The notes: generated by a model from the letters alone, not told the origin. DNA of 64,000 nt from Phycisphaera sp. TMED9 (GCA_002167845.2 NHBO02000001.1:1-64000), one strand, 5' to 3'; counted from the stretch's first letter, positions 1-8,784 are shown. Program-made: numbers and translations.

Positions 1-142
1 AAGTCGGGAAGCGTCGATGTGTGTTGGCCGTCCACGGTCCATCTGCTCCTGACTTCGAGGAATCCAAGTCGCCGATCATCGATCGGTCATGACGCCCGGC
101 GTCGACGTTGACGCGGTCCTGCATCGTCGATCCGGGAAGAAC

Positions 143-216
143 ACCCCCGGGGAAGATTCGAACTTCCGACCTGCGGATCAGAAGTCCGCTTCTCGATCCC
201 ACTGAGCTACCGGGGC
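143..216 (-). tRNA. tRNA-Arg (anticodon TCT)
   Basis: On the minus strand the sequence folds as a cloverleaf. The D arm starts TAGCTCAGTGGGA, the anticodon arm is GCGGA-CTTCTGA-TCCGC (loop anticodon TCT, reading AGA), and the T arm is GGAAG-TTCGAAT-CTTCC. Acceptor strands GCCCCGG and CCGGGGG pair at six of seven positions, but position 1:72 is G:G. No CCA is encoded. The identity follows from the anticodon; the exact ends are uncertain by a base because of the terminal mismatch. Confidence 0.9.
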
Positions 217-229
217 AGGAGCGTTGATC

Positions 230-1159
230 CTAGTGTCTGGCGTCGACGGAGTCGGCGGCGGTGGACTCGCCTCGCCGTCTCCCGCCCCCGCGGCCGGGTC
301 GGGTCTTCCCCTCGTCGTCTCGCGAGGGTCGGTCCGGAGGGGATGCGGGCCGGGCGGCCTGCTCGATCACCGAACGGCTGGCGGCGACCGCGATGTTGCG
401 GAGCAGTCTCTGGCGTCGCTCGTCCGGAGCCTCGGCGGACGGGCAGGCGATCCGTTCGGCGAGTGGCAGCGCGTCGAGTTCGGTCAGCGAGCCGGCACCT
501 CGCCGGAGGGTTCGCCGGCCGCATTCGACCAGACCCCAGCCGGTGGGAACCTCGTGGGGCTTGAGAAGGCCGGTCGGCGTGAAGAGGTAGAAGTGGTCCG
601 CGAGTCGATACCGCGGCATGGTGTGGAACTTGGTCTCACCGTGGAGCCGTCGTTCGATCCGTTCGGTCTCCCGGAGGCATCGACGGTACGAGCTGGTTCG
701 GCTTCCTTCGAAGTCCCAGGTCTCCATCTCAGGGAAGAGCGCCGAGCCGGACTCTCGAAGATGCGGTTCGCTCCCGGGGATCAGGTCGCGTTCGAACTTC
801 TTCCGGGTCCGTTGCAGCATCTCGAGCTTGCGCTTGAGTCGTTCCGCGTCACGGTCATCCCGGACGAAGTCGGCGCGGCTCTGCTTGCACTCGATCACGA
901 TGGTTCGTGGCCGTGCCGGCCCGCGGCGGGCGGATCCGCGGGCGGCGCCTCCGAAGAGCGTCGCATCCACGCTTCGGCGTCGGCCTTCGAGTCCACCGGC
1001 ATCGAGCAGGCTGCCGTCCGCATGATCGAGCCAGCCGGCGGCATCCACGCGGTACTTGGCGATCGGGCAGCGGACCTCGGTCGCGACCGCCCGGCATCCG
1101 AGGCGGGCGAGCCACGCGACCGCGAGACGCTTGAGTTCCAGATGTTCGATCGATTCCAT
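230..1159 (-). CDS. MmcB-like PD-(D/E)XK nuclease-family protein
   Basis: 309 aa from the ATG at 1159, chosen because it has a GGAGG ribosome-binding site and removes a basic, non-conserved 41-residue extension of the ORF. The N-terminus (HLELKRLAVAWLARLGC, then EVRCP, then YRVDAAG) and the later IVIECKQSRADF segment match the order E...D...E-x-K of PD-(D/E)XK nucleases and resemble the MmcB family of alphaproteobacterial DNA-repair proteins. It is longer than MmcB (about 150 aa): a charged insert separates the motifs and a basic tail rich in R and G ends the protein. Role inferred: DNA processing or repair. It lies 13 nt before the tRNA-Arg gene on the same strand. Family confident, function not. 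Confidence 0.65.
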   Translation of the reverse strand: MESIEHLELKRLAVAWLARLGCRAVATEVRCPIAKYRVDAAGWLDHADGSLLDAGGLEGRRRSVDATLFGGAARGSARRGPARPRTIVIECKQSRADFVRDDRDAERLKRKLEMLQRTRKKFERDLIPGSEPHLRESGSALFPEMETWDFEGSRTSSYRRCLRETERIERRLHGETKFHTMPRYRLADHFYLFTPTGLLKPHEVPTGWGLVECGRRTLRRGAGSLTELDALPLAERIACPSAEAPDERRQRLLRNIAVAASRSVIEQAARPASPPDRPSRDDEGKTRPGRGGGRRRGESTAADSVDARH

Positions 1160-1325
1160 TCGATCCTCCGATTCTTCCGTCGTGAGACGCTGGTTTTCCA
1201 CGGCCGTTTCGGACCGATGCGCGAATAAGCACCCCGGACGAGGCGGTCGTCCGGTTGCCAGCGGTGCCGGTGTGATTCCCACGCCGGAGCCGTTGATTCA
1301 AGGTTGACGGCGATCCTCGCCGTGT

Positions 1326-2516
1326 TCAGTCGATCGTCTCGACCCGGGCAACATACTCGACGCCGCGGCTCTTGAGTTCCTTGAGCATCCGGTCCAGCAG
1401 GCCCTTGTCGTTGGCGATCTGCTCCGGAGCGAAGACGCCGCGTCGTTTGAAGGTTCCGTCCGCGATCATCCGGGCCATCGCCGCCGCGGGAAAGGCCGTG
1501 CATCGGGACATGCTGGAGAACCCGGTCTTCGGATCGAGATCGTCCACGACGTCCCAGGTGAGCCGGGTGTCCACCTTGCCCAGTCGGCCTTCGGCGGTGA
1601 TTCGCATCACGGTGCAGTCCGGCTCGCCCTTCTCGAACTTCCATTGTGGGAACAGAAGGTGACTGGTCAGGTCGAGGGGTTTGACGGTCGTGCCGTCGGG
1701 GAGCGTCACCGGCTCGGGGCTGAAGAGCCCGACGTGTCGCAACACCCGCATGAGTTCGATGTGGCCCGGGTATCGCATCGTCTTCTCGACCATGTCGGGC
1801 ACGTCGAGGGTGTCGGCCAGCGATCGAAGACCGTCGGTGAGGAAGGTTTCGAGCGTGCCCACGCCTTCGAAGTCCGCGAGTTCCGGCTCGGCCAATGCTT
1901 CCTTCCAGACGATCTTGCCGCCCTCGACCACTCGAACCGGTCGGACGTACTCTTCGAGCACGTCGCTCGGCGACCAGCTCGCCTTGTATTCCCAGGGCCA
2001 GTGTCGATGTCGAGGCAATCCGCCGACCAGGATTTCGAGCCGATCGCAACGATCGAGTTTCTTCGCGCCGTACCCGCAGAGCATGTTGCTCATGCCCGGT
2101 GCCACGCCCATGTCGACCACCGCGGTGACCCGCTTCTTCTTCGCGAGTTCCGAGAGGTGGAGGTTGCCTTCGGACATGAAGGAGATGTCGACGTAGTGTC
2201 GCCCGGCGTCGATCACGGTCTCGAGCGCATTCAAACCGAGGCCGCTGGGCAGTGCGCCGACGACGAGATCGGCCTCCGCCACCACGCGGGCGATGTCCTC
2301 GGCATCGGAAAGGTCGGCTTCGACGGTATCGATCTTCCGGGTGGCCCGGCGGATGCAGTTCTTCAGCGACGCACCACTGGAGTCCGCCACCGTCACCTTC
2401 ATGCCCCGGCTGGATGCGAGGTCGCTGGCGATCACGGAACCGATGAGGCCGCCACCCAACACCACGACATTGGTTCCGGCGGAGGACTTGCGGGGGGTCT
2501 TCTTGGTCGCGGCCAT
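1326..2516 (-). CDS. Saccharopine dehydrogenase family oxidoreductase
   Basis: 396 aa from the ATG at 2516, preceded by GAGGAG. A short K/T-rich tail precedes a Rossmann fold with NVVVLGGGLIGSVIASDLA (dinucleotide-binding glycine loop), followed by ADLVVGALPSGLG and a GVAPGMSNMLCGYGAKK segment typical of saccharopine/lysine-dehydrogenase-like enzymes. The family uses NAD(P)H to act on amino-acid or polyamine imines; the substrate cannot be read here. No lysine or polyamine genes are nearby, so this could be lysine 6-dehydrogenase-like or an uncharacterised planctomycete member. A TAGAAT -10-like hexamer lies upstream at about 2576, suggesting its own promoter. Confidence 0.8.
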   Translation of the reverse strand: MAATKKTPRKSSAGTNVVVLGGGLIGSVIASDLASSRGMKVTVADSSGASLKNCIRRATRKIDTVEADLSDAEDIARVVAEADLVVGALPSGLGLNALETVIDAGRHYVDISFMSEGNLHLSELAKKKRVTAVVDMGVAPGMSNMLCGYGAKKLDRCDRLEILVGGLPRHRHWPWEYKASWSPSDVLEEYVRPVRVVEGGKIVWKEALAEPELADFEGVGTLETFLTDGLRSLADTLDVPDMVEKTMRYPGHIELMRVLRHVGLFSPEPVTLPDGTTVKPLDLTSHLLFPQWKFEKGEPDCTVMRITAEGRLGKVDTRLTWDVVDDLDPKTGFSSMSRCTAFPAAAMARMIADGTFKRRGVFAPEQIANDKGLLDRMLKELKSRGVEYVARVETID

Positions 2517-2623
2517 GGCCTCGGCTCCTCGCGAATCGCTTCGGAGCGGTGACGGCCTCTCCGGAACGGGACGCATTCTAGATTTGAGAACGGTCGTACG
2601 ACTTCACACGAGAAGTCGGCGGG

Positions 2624-3235
2624 TCAGCGGGCGTCTCGGTCGAGAACCGAATAGAACTCGCGCTCGCCACGGCCTCGAAGTGGGTAGTCCTTCCGGAGCG
2701 GATGTCCGGGGTAGTCCTTCCACAGCAGGATCCGGCGAAGGTCCGGATGATTGCGAAAACGGATGCCGAACATGTCGAAGACTTCGCGTTCCATCCACTC
2801 GGCGCCGGACCAGATGTCACAGACGCTGTCGACGAAGAGTCCGGGATCCTCCGTGATGCCCTCGGTGTCGAGGGTCGGATCGATCCAGGTCTTGATGCTG
2901 ATCCGTCGGTCGTTCGTGTGGCTCAGAAGGTTCCAGACCACACCGAACCGCGCGGGGGTCTCGACCACGTAGTCCAGGTAATCGACGGCGGTGACGTCCG
3001 AGAGGAACTCGTAGTTGCAATCGGGATCATCGCGGAGAAACCGAAGAACATCATGGGTCCGCTCGACGGGGACCATCAGGGTGGTCGTCCCTCGGAATTC
3101 GGTGGCCTGGAAACGAATGTCGGTGAACGCCGCCTTGACTCGGGGGAGGTCGGGGTGGTCAAGGTTCGGTTGGGGGGAATTCGGCACGAGAAGGCTCCAG
3201 GATCGGACCCGGTTTCGGAGTCCGCGGGCGGACAT
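2624..3235 (-). CDS. nuoC: NADH-quinone oxidoreductase subunit C
   Basis: 203 aa, ATG start. The C-terminal half carries the respiratory-chain 30-kDa subunit signature: WMEREVFDMFGIRFRNHPDLRRILL then DYPGHPLRKDYPL. The rest (FLSDVTAVDYLDY, VVWNLLSH) also fits NuoC. In complex I this subunit sits in the peripheral arm next to NuoD and helps hold the quinone-site module. It normally lies in a nuoA-N operon, but here its neighbours are purH and a saccharopine-dehydrogenase-family gene, and no other nuo gene is in the window. It is full length with intact motifs, so it looks functional rather than a remnant. Confidence 0.93.
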   Translation of the reverse strand: MSARGLRNRVRSWSLLVPNSPQPNLDHPDLPRVKAAFTDIRFQATEFRGTTTLMVPVERTHDVLRFLRDDPDCNYEFLSDVTAVDYLDYVVETPARFGVVWNLLSHTNDRRISIKTWIDPTLDTEGITEDPGLFVDSVCDIWSGAEWMEREVFDMFGIRFRNHPDLRRILLWKDYPGHPLRKDYPLRGRGEREFYSVLDRDAR

Positions 3236-3269
3236 GGTAGCACCACGACCGGCGGCGACGACCGGAGAA

Positions 3270-4859
3270 TCAGTGACGGAAGTGTCGAATTCCGGTGAGC
3301 AGGCAGGTGATTCCGTGTTCTTCGCAGAGCGCGAAGGTCTCGTCGTCCCGCTTCGAGCCGCCCGGGTGGATCAAACAGGTCACACCGGCGTCGATGAGAA
3401 TCTGTGGCCCGTCCGGGAAGGGGAAGAACGCATCGCTGGCGGCGATGACCGGCCCCTGGACGTCGGTGAGATCGCCGGCCTTGGTGACGGCGAGCCGGCA
3501 GGCGGCCACCCGGTCCATCTGGCCCGCGCCGGCGCCCAGAAGTCGTTCGGGGGTCGCGATGCAGACGGCGTTGGACTTCAGCAGTTTGACCACCGCCCAC
3601 GGAAGCCCCGCGGCTTGCCGCAAGGCGTCGTCGGCTTCCGGTCCCGCGGCCTGTCGGAGGTCCGATGCCGAGAACGGATGGGTGTCTCGTTCCTGGGCCA
3701 GGAGGCCGCCGGGGATGGAACGAAGAGACAGGCCTTCCTGGCCTCGGTCGTCGAGGGCGCCGATGGCGAGCAGGCGGCAGTTCTTCCAGCGGTCCGCGAG
3801 AAGGGCCGCGGCGTCGTCGTCGAAGGAAGGAGCGAGGACGACTTCGAGGAATCGGCCGCCCGCGACGATGGATTCCGCCGTCGCACGATCCACGGGACCG
3901 CTCAGGGCGACGATGCCGCCGTACGCGGCAAGCGGATCACCCGAGTACGCGAGATCGAACGCGCCCGAGAGCGTGTCGCCCACCCCGGCGCCGCAGGGGT
4001 TGGTGTGCTTGATCACCGCGGATGCGAATCGTCCGGAGTCGATGTCGTGGAGATCCTGAACGATCTCGAGGGCGCTGGCCGCATCGAGAAGGTTGTTGTA
4101 CGAGAGGGGCTTCCCCGAGATCAGTTTCGCGGAGGTGACGCTCGGTCCCTGGAAGTCGGGGTCGCGGTAGACGGCGCCATCCTGATGCGGGTTCTCCCCG
4201 TATCGGAGTTGCTGCTGCCCGACGAAGTTGAGCCGGAGCACGCTCGGAAAGCGGGCGGAGGTGGCGCCGCTCATCCAGGCTGCGATCGTCGCGTCGTATT
4301 CGGCGGTCCTCGCGAACGCGGCGGTTGCGAGATCTCGCCGGAGCTCCATGGTGGTGCAGCCATCGTTGCCGTCGAGCTCGCCGATGACCCGGTCGTACTG
4401 GGACGGATCGGTGACCACGGTCACGAAGTCATGGTTCTTCGCGGCCGAACGAAGCATCGAGGGGCCACCGATGTCGATCTGTTCGATCGCTTCGTCGTTG
4501 GTCACTTCGTCCTGTCGAATGGTCTGTTCGAAGGGGTAGAGATTGACGCAGACGATGTCGATCGGCTGAATGCCGTGCTCTTCCATCGCCGCGACGTGTG
4601 AGTCCAGATCGCGGCGAGCGAGAATTCCACCGTGAACGGTCGGGTGAAGTGTCTTGACGCGGCCGTCCATCATCTCGGGAAACCCGGTGAGGGTGTCCAC
4701 GGCGATGGGCGAGAGCCCCGCTTCGGTCAGCGCTCGATGGGTGCCGCCGGTCGAGATGATCTCGATGCCACGTTCCACGAGTCCCCGGGCGAAGGGAATG
4801 AGATCGTTCTTGTCACTCACGGAGATGAGTGCGCGGCGGATGGGGACAAGATCAGTCAT
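3270..4859 (-). CDS. purH: Bifunctional AICAR transformylase/IMP cyclohydrolase
   Basis: 529 aa, normal length for PurH. The N-terminal MGS-like IMP cyclohydrolase domain (residues about 5-200) has RRALISVSDK, STGGTHRAL and DGRVKTLHPTVHGGIL. The C-terminal AICAR formyltransferase domain has the KHTNPCGAG catalytic segment and QQLRYGENPHQ. It performs the last two steps of IMP synthesis in the cytoplasm. Same strand as the propeller gene upstream (85 nt gap) and nuoC downstream (34 nt gap), so co-transcription is possible. No other pur genes are nearby. Confidence 0.97.
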   Translation of the reverse strand: MTDLVPIRRALISVSDKNDLIPFARGLVERGIEIISTGGTHRALTEAGLSPIAVDTLTGFPEMMDGRVKTLHPTVHGGILARRDLDSHVAAMEEHGIQPIDIVCVNLYPFEQTIRQDEVTNDEAIEQIDIGGPSMLRSAAKNHDFVTVVTDPSQYDRVIGELDGNDGCTTMELRRDLATAAFARTAEYDATIAAWMSGATSARFPSVLRLNFVGQQQLRYGENPHQDGAVYRDPDFQGPSVTSAKLISGKPLSYNNLLDAASALEIVQDLHDIDSGRFASAVIKHTNPCGAGVGDTLSGAFDLAYSGDPLAAYGGIVALSGPVDRATAESIVAGGRFLEVVLAPSFDDDAAALLADRWKNCRLLAIGALDDRGQEGLSLRSIPGGLLAQERDTHPFSASDLRQAAGPEADDALRQAAGLPWAVVKLLKSNAVCIATPERLLGAGAGQMDRVAACRLAVTKAGDLTDVQGPVIAASDAFFPFPDGPQILIDAGVTCLIHPGGSKRDDETFALCEEHGITCLLTGIRHFRH

Positions 4860-4944
4860 GCGGTTCCATGCGAGTTCGACACGATGGTCGTGCTCGGCCG
4901 TTCGAGGAGTCGATGGGAGTCAGGACCGTCCTCGGAGGAGATCG

Positions 4945-6144
4945 TCACTTGATCGGATCGAGGCGAACCACCCGTCCGTCCGCCGCGACCGCGAAGAGTG
5001 AGTCGCCGTGCATGGAGAGGTGATCGACCTGCGGGAGTTCGAGGGTTCGGGTGATCGCACCCTGAGAGACGTTGACGAGACGGAGCGTGTGGGAATCCGC
5101 GTCCCAGATCGCGACGTCACCGTGGATCATTCCGATCGCCTCCCCACGGGCCTCCTTGATGGTCCAGACGGTGCGACCCTCGATGGAGTTGTCCGGATTC
5201 GCTTCCAGGCAGACCAGACCTTCGGTCTCCACCCACTGCAGGACCCGTCCGCCGTCGTCGTCGACGTAGATCGGGGAGTCCACGAGCGGGCTCTCGGTGA
5301 AGTATCGCCAGGCCACCTTGCCGGTTCGAGCATCGAACGCCCAGAGATACTGGTCGGTGCTCGCCGCGAAGATCTTTCCGCCGCCTGCGGTGGCCGCCGC
5401 CTTCACGCCGTCGAAGAGGTTGTCGCCCCAGAGTTTCCGTGCCGATCTGCCGTCGAGGAGCAGAAGCGTTCCGCCCTCACTGGCACAGACGATGTCGCTG
5501 GTTCCAACCAGCGTGGGATCGGCGACCACGGGGCCCTTCAACTGGTTCGCACGCCAGGCCTGGCCGACGACGAACTGATGCCAGACGATCTGGCCGCTTC
5601 GCGTTCCGAAGACCAGATGGTTGCCGAGCGGGAGCACTTCCGTCGAGGGGATCCGTTCAAGGTCCTGGCGACCGACGACGGCGCCGGAGTTGTAGTCAAG
5701 CTCGAAGATGCCGGGGTCGGAAGTGATGTAGATCTTGTCGTCGTCATTCTGGCCGAACGGTCTTCCGCCGGGGGGTGCCACACCCGGAGTCACGCCCCAG
5801 ATCGTGTCAAGCGCATCCGCACCGGTCACGGTCCAGACTCTCGAGCCGGTATTCCGATCGAATCGCGTGAGTTGGTTTCGCGTGTCCATGGCGAAGACGT
5901 CGTCACCGAAGACATCGAGTCTCTTGACTTCGCCGTCGATGGAACTCTGCCAGGCGATCCGGTAGTTGATCTCGCGGGCGGGGGAGGGGCCGAAGGCGTA
6001 CCGGCGATCCATTTCGGCGGTCCGGGCGGCGAGATCGGCGTCTCGATCCTGCGCTGACGCGACGGTGGCCCCGAGACCGGCTGGAAGAGCGCCGATGAGA
6101 AGGGCGAGGGCGAGGATGCGAGAGTTGGAACGCGCTGCGGACAT
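4945..6144 (-). CDS. Secreted PQQ-like beta-propeller repeat protein
   Basis: 399 aa, ATG preceded by GGAG. A clear Sec signal peptide (hydrophobic ILALALLIGALPAGLGATVASAQD) is followed by propeller blades with repeated D-x-R/N-T-G-x-x-x-W motifs, for example DRNTGSRVWTVTG and DARTGKVAWRYFTES. This is the PQQ-like or BamB-like fold. There is no lipobox, so it is not a classical BamB lipoprotein. Likely periplasmic, as a scaffold or binding protein; an enzymatic PQQ role is not supported by any visible ligand set. Downstream is purH on the same strand. A TACACT hexamer about 55 nt upstream may be its -10 element. Confidence 0.75.
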   Translation of the reverse strand: MSAARSNSRILALALLIGALPAGLGATVASAQDRDADLAARTAEMDRRYAFGPSPAREINYRIAWQSSIDGEVKRLDVFGDDVFAMDTRNQLTRFDRNTGSRVWTVTGADALDTIWGVTPGVAPPGGRPFGQNDDDKIYITSDPGIFELDYNSGAVVGRQDLERIPSTEVLPLGNHLVFGTRSGQIVWHQFVVGQAWRANQLKGPVVADPTLVGTSDIVCASEGGTLLLLDGRSARKLWGDNLFDGVKAAATAGGGKIFAASTDQYLWAFDARTGKVAWRYFTESPLVDSPIYVDDDGGRVLQWVETEGLVCLEANPDNSIEGRTVWTIKEARGEAIGMIHGDVAIWDADSHTLRLVNVSQGAITRTLELPQVDHLSMHGDSLFAVAADGRVVRLDPIK

Positions 6145-6405
6145 CGGTATCTCCAGTTGGCCGGACGCGCCCGACGGGTGCCTTGCGCGAAGCGAACAGT
6201 GTATCGAGGCGGCGGGATTTGTTCATTCCCGGGGTCGCCTCTCCGGGTTTTCGGGCGTCGGGGGCATCTGCTCCCGGCGGCGATGCAAGAAGGTTCGATC
6301 CGCACCATCAGCCGGTTCCGAATCGTGCCGTGGACAACCTGTGGCCCGCCGAAGCGGATTCAAGGCCTCTGGATGGTCATTCAGGCGGCGAGGCGTGGTC
6401 GCCGT

Positions 6406-6411
6406 TAGGCT
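6406..6411 (+). promoter_or_regulatory. Candidate -10 box for leaderless ribE
   Basis: TAGGCT ends exactly 6 nt before the ribE ATG and no Shine-Dalgarno motif lies between. That spacing would put the transcription start at or next to the A of ATG. No clear -35 element is seen. Inferred from recurrence of the same geometry before other genes here. Confidence 0.4.
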
Positions 6412-6417
6412 CCGGGC

Positions 6418-7062
6418 ATGTTCACTGGACTCATCGAAGCGACGGGCAGAATCACCGCGATCGAGCCCTCTCCTTCCGGTCGGCGACTGGTCTTGGACGC
6501 CGAGGGGTGGGACTACCGGCCCGATCCTGGTGCATCGATCGCGGTCAACGGGTGCTGCCTGACCGTCGTCGAGTCCCGGGAAGGTCGCCATGGATTCGAT
6601 GTGATTCCAAGGTCGTTGGAGATGACCACGCTCGGCGGCCTCGACGTCGGCGCATCGGTCAACCTCGAACGGGCGGCGACGCTCGACACCCTGCTGGGCG
6701 GGCACCTCGTTCAGGGCCATGTCGATGGGGTCGGCGTGGTGGTTGGAATCGACGATGGAGACGACTGGCGGGTTCGCATCGAGGCGCCGGTGGGCGTTCG
6801 TGAACACCTCGTCGATCGCGGCTCGATCACGGTGGAAGGCGTTTCCCTGACCATCGCCCGGGTGCTGCGAGCGGATGGTGGCTCTGGATCGAGGGTGATC
6901 GGGTTCGAGATCGCGCTCATTCCCGAAACGCTCGAACGTACGAGTCTTCGAGACCTGCAGGTCGATGCCCGCGTCAATCTCGAAGCGGACGCCATGGCGA
7001 AGATGGTCGCCGCGCACGTGGAGAGACTGCTCTCCGATCGCGATCAGGGGCCGAGCGCCTGA
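6418..7062 (+). CDS. ribE: Riboflavin synthase, alpha chain
   Basis: 214 aa, the usual length. It begins with the family hallmark MFTGLIEATG and contains two homologous lumazine-binding repeats, each with a V-x-G-x-C/V-S-LT element (SIAVNGCCLTVV and SITVEGVSLTIA) plus the LVQGHVDG linker between. It dismutates two 6,7-dimethyl-8-ribityllumazine molecules to riboflavin. No other rib genes flank it. The 273-nt leader region between it and the divergent propeller gene shows no FMN riboswitch that I can recognise. Translation is probably leaderless. Confidence 0.97.
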   Translation: MFTGLIEATGRITAIEPSPSGRRLVLDAEGWDYRPDPGASIAVNGCCLTVVESREGRHGFDVIPRSLEMTTLGGLDVGASVNLERAATLDTLLGGHLVQGHVDGVGVVVGIDDGDDWRVRIEAPVGVREHLVDRGSITVEGVSLTIARVLRADGGSGSRVIGFEIALIPETLERTSLRDLQVDARVNLEADAMAKMVAAHVERLLSDRDQGPSA

Positions 7063-7114
7063 TCCCCCTCGCATCTCGACGTCCTTCGAAAGACGAACGA
7101 CCTCGCGCCACGAT

Positions 7115-7681
7115 TCAACGGAACGCGCGCGGTTCGTCTTCGTTTTCGGCCAGCGTTCCCAGAAGTTCGAGCCGCTCCTTCGAGATGTCGATTCGATCGC
7201 CTGCTTCGATCCCGAGGGTCTCGAACATGCCGGGGGCGAGTTCGATCACGAACTGTGCGGGATATCGACTGGGATATCCCGGGAGTCTGGCCTGGTAGTC
7301 GATCTCGAGCTCGTCGACGCCGCGTGGTGCCTCCTTCGGCATCGTGTGAACGGCGGTGACGTAGCCGATCGGGTCGAGATATGCGATGTCGATGTCCATC
7401 ACGCAGTCGTACATCCAGAATCGCTGCTGGGCCGCCTGCGGGAATGCGAAGAGCATGCCTTCGTCCGGGGCCAGCGTGGTTCGGCCTCCGAGTCCGCGGC
7501 GGCGGCGATCCGAGGAGAGGGCGAGTTCGAGTTTGAAGGTCCGATCGCCGATTCGGATCTCCTCCACCCCGCCGTCCACCGGGACGGCCGGTTCCGAGCA
7601 TCCGGTCGGAAGGAGGGCCATCGCGATCGCGCCGGCCAGAAGCGGCCGGCGAACTCGACCGAGTTGGTGAATGGCGGTCAT
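7115..7681 (-). CDS. DUF192 family lipoprotein
   Basis: 188 aa from the ATG at 7681. That ATG shares its A with the stop of gluQRS (TGATG), implying translational coupling, so it is preferred over the ORF start 15 codons upstream. The N-terminus has a basic stretch, a hydrophobic segment (LLAGAIAMALLPTGC) and a plausible lipobox Cys. The remainder is DUF192: IGDRTFKLELALSSDRRRRGLGGR, then GMLFAFP and RFWMYDCVMDIDIAYLD. DUF192 proteins are small secreted or membrane-tethered beta proteins of unknown function. Its convergent neighbour is ribE. Confidence 0.85.
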   Translation of the reverse strand: MTAIHQLGRVRRPLLAGAIAMALLPTGCSEPAVPVDGGVEEIRIGDRTFKLELALSSDRRRRGLGGRTTLAPDEGMLFAFPQAAQQRFWMYDCVMDIDIAYLDPIGYVTAVHTMPKEAPRGVDELEIDYQARLPGYPSRYPAQFVIELAPGMFETLGIEAGDRIDISKERLELLGTLAENEDEPRAFR

Positions 7682-8673
7682 CACGTGTTGCGGAGCCATC
7701 GATCGTCCTCCTCGGTGAAGCGGCACGGCATCCGGGATTCCCGGTCGACCAGTCTACGCATCGCGGGGCCGTCGGCCAGATCTGGGACCGCCGAAGCCGG
7801 CAGTTCACGTCGTTCCGGGATGAGGCCGGCCCAGGCGGCGACCAGGCCGATCACCCGCTCCGCGGAGATGCCGGCCTCTCGAAGCGCCAGGATCCCGGCG
7901 TCACCATCACGTTTGGAGAGTCGCCGGTCCTGTTGGTCATACACCATGGGGAGATGCCACCATCGCGGGCTCCCCGCCATGCCGAGGTCTCTTCGGAGTC
8001 GTTGTTGTCGGGCGGCGCTCGAAAAGAGATCGTCCCCGCGAATCACGTCCGTGACGTTCTGGCGGTCGTCGTCGACGACCACCGCGAGTTGGTAGGACGG
8101 GCGGCCGTTTCTGGTCCAGACGATCATGTCGCCGACTTCGGTCGAGGGGTCGAACTCCCGATCGCCTTGAAGCTCGTCCCGGACCTGCTCGCCCCCCGGT
8201 TCGACGATGAGGCGGTAGTTCCCTTCCTGATCGTTGAACAGGAACGCGGACGGATCTTTCGGTCGGAGTGAGGGCGGAAAGACCACCGGTCCCTTTCCGT
8301 GCGGCGCCCCGGCGGCTTCGCGGATTTCGCGGCGGCTCAGATCCGAAGCGAAGATCCGTCGCTGTTCCGCGAGGTGGATCATGGCCGCTCGATATGGCTC
8401 GAGATCGTCCGACTGCCTCAGGGCGGGGCCGTCCCAGGTGATGCCCAGCCATGCGAGCGATGACTCGATGGCCTCGCATCCGCCGTCTTCGGATCGTTCC
8501 TGATCGAGATCCTCGTGGCGAAGGACGACTCGCCAGTCCTGGCCGCGAGCGATCGCCCAGCCCAGAAGCAGGGATCTCACATTTCCCAGATGGAGATCAC
8601 CGGTCGGGCTCGGGGCGAGCCTGGTCGTCCGTGGACGATTTTCCGGTTGGATATCGGGGAGAGGTGGAGTCAT
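7681..8673 (-). CDS. gluQ: Glutamyl-Q tRNA(Asp) synthetase
   Basis: 330 aa, the length of a GluRS catalytic domain without an anticodon-binding domain. Class I motifs: TRLAPSPTGDLHLGN (HIGH-type) and RLSKRDGD (KMSKS-type). GluQRS charges queuosine in tRNA-Asp with glutamate. The zinc-binding cysteines present in E. coli GluQRS are replaced (FASDLSRREIREAAG in that region), as in some family members. The start codon is 112 nt from the divergent PCD gene. Its stop overlaps the DUF192 start. Confidence 0.9.
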   Translation of the reverse strand: MTPPLPDIQPENRPRTTRLAPSPTGDLHLGNVRSLLLGWAIARGQDWRVVLRHEDLDQERSEDGGCEAIESSLAWLGITWDGPALRQSDDLEPYRAAMIHLAEQRRIFASDLSRREIREAAGAPHGKGPVVFPPSLRPKDPSAFLFNDQEGNYRLIVEPGGEQVRDELQGDREFDPSTEVGDMIVWTRNGRPSYQLAVVVDDDRQNVTDVIRGDDLFSSAARQQRLRRDLGMAGSPRWWHLPMVYDQQDRRLSKRDGDAGILALREAGISAERVIGLVAAWAGLIPERRELPASAVPDLADGPAMRRLVDRESRMPCRFTEEDDRWLRNT

Positions 8674-8682
8674 GACAAGGGG

Positions 8683-8695
8683 TATAGTGACGTCA
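8683..8695. promoter_or_regulatory. Divergent promoter region with TGACGTCA palindrome
   Basis: Between gluQRS (minus) and the PCD gene (plus) lies TATAGT overlapping a perfect 8-bp palindrome TGACGTCA. Read on the minus strand, TATACC lies 7 nt before the gluQRS ATG. This looks like overlapping divergent -10 elements with a possible operator; the regulator is unknown. Confidence 0.35.
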
Positions 8696-8784
8696 TCACC
8701 GCATCGCGACTTTGCGGCATCCGTTCAGAGTCTTTCCGGTCGAAACGCGACCGAATTCGCCGGGCTGCCGGCAGTGGGAACGAC

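Noticed and set aside
1-142. Second tRNA next to tRNA-Arg
   Set aside because: No additional T-arm or anticodon-arm pattern was found in the first 142 bases.
6150-6417. Possible FMN riboswitch upstream of ribE
   Set aside because: No RFN-element signature such as the conserved AGGAUC/GGCGGU segments in order could be found, and the promoter hexamer sits 6 nt before ATG.
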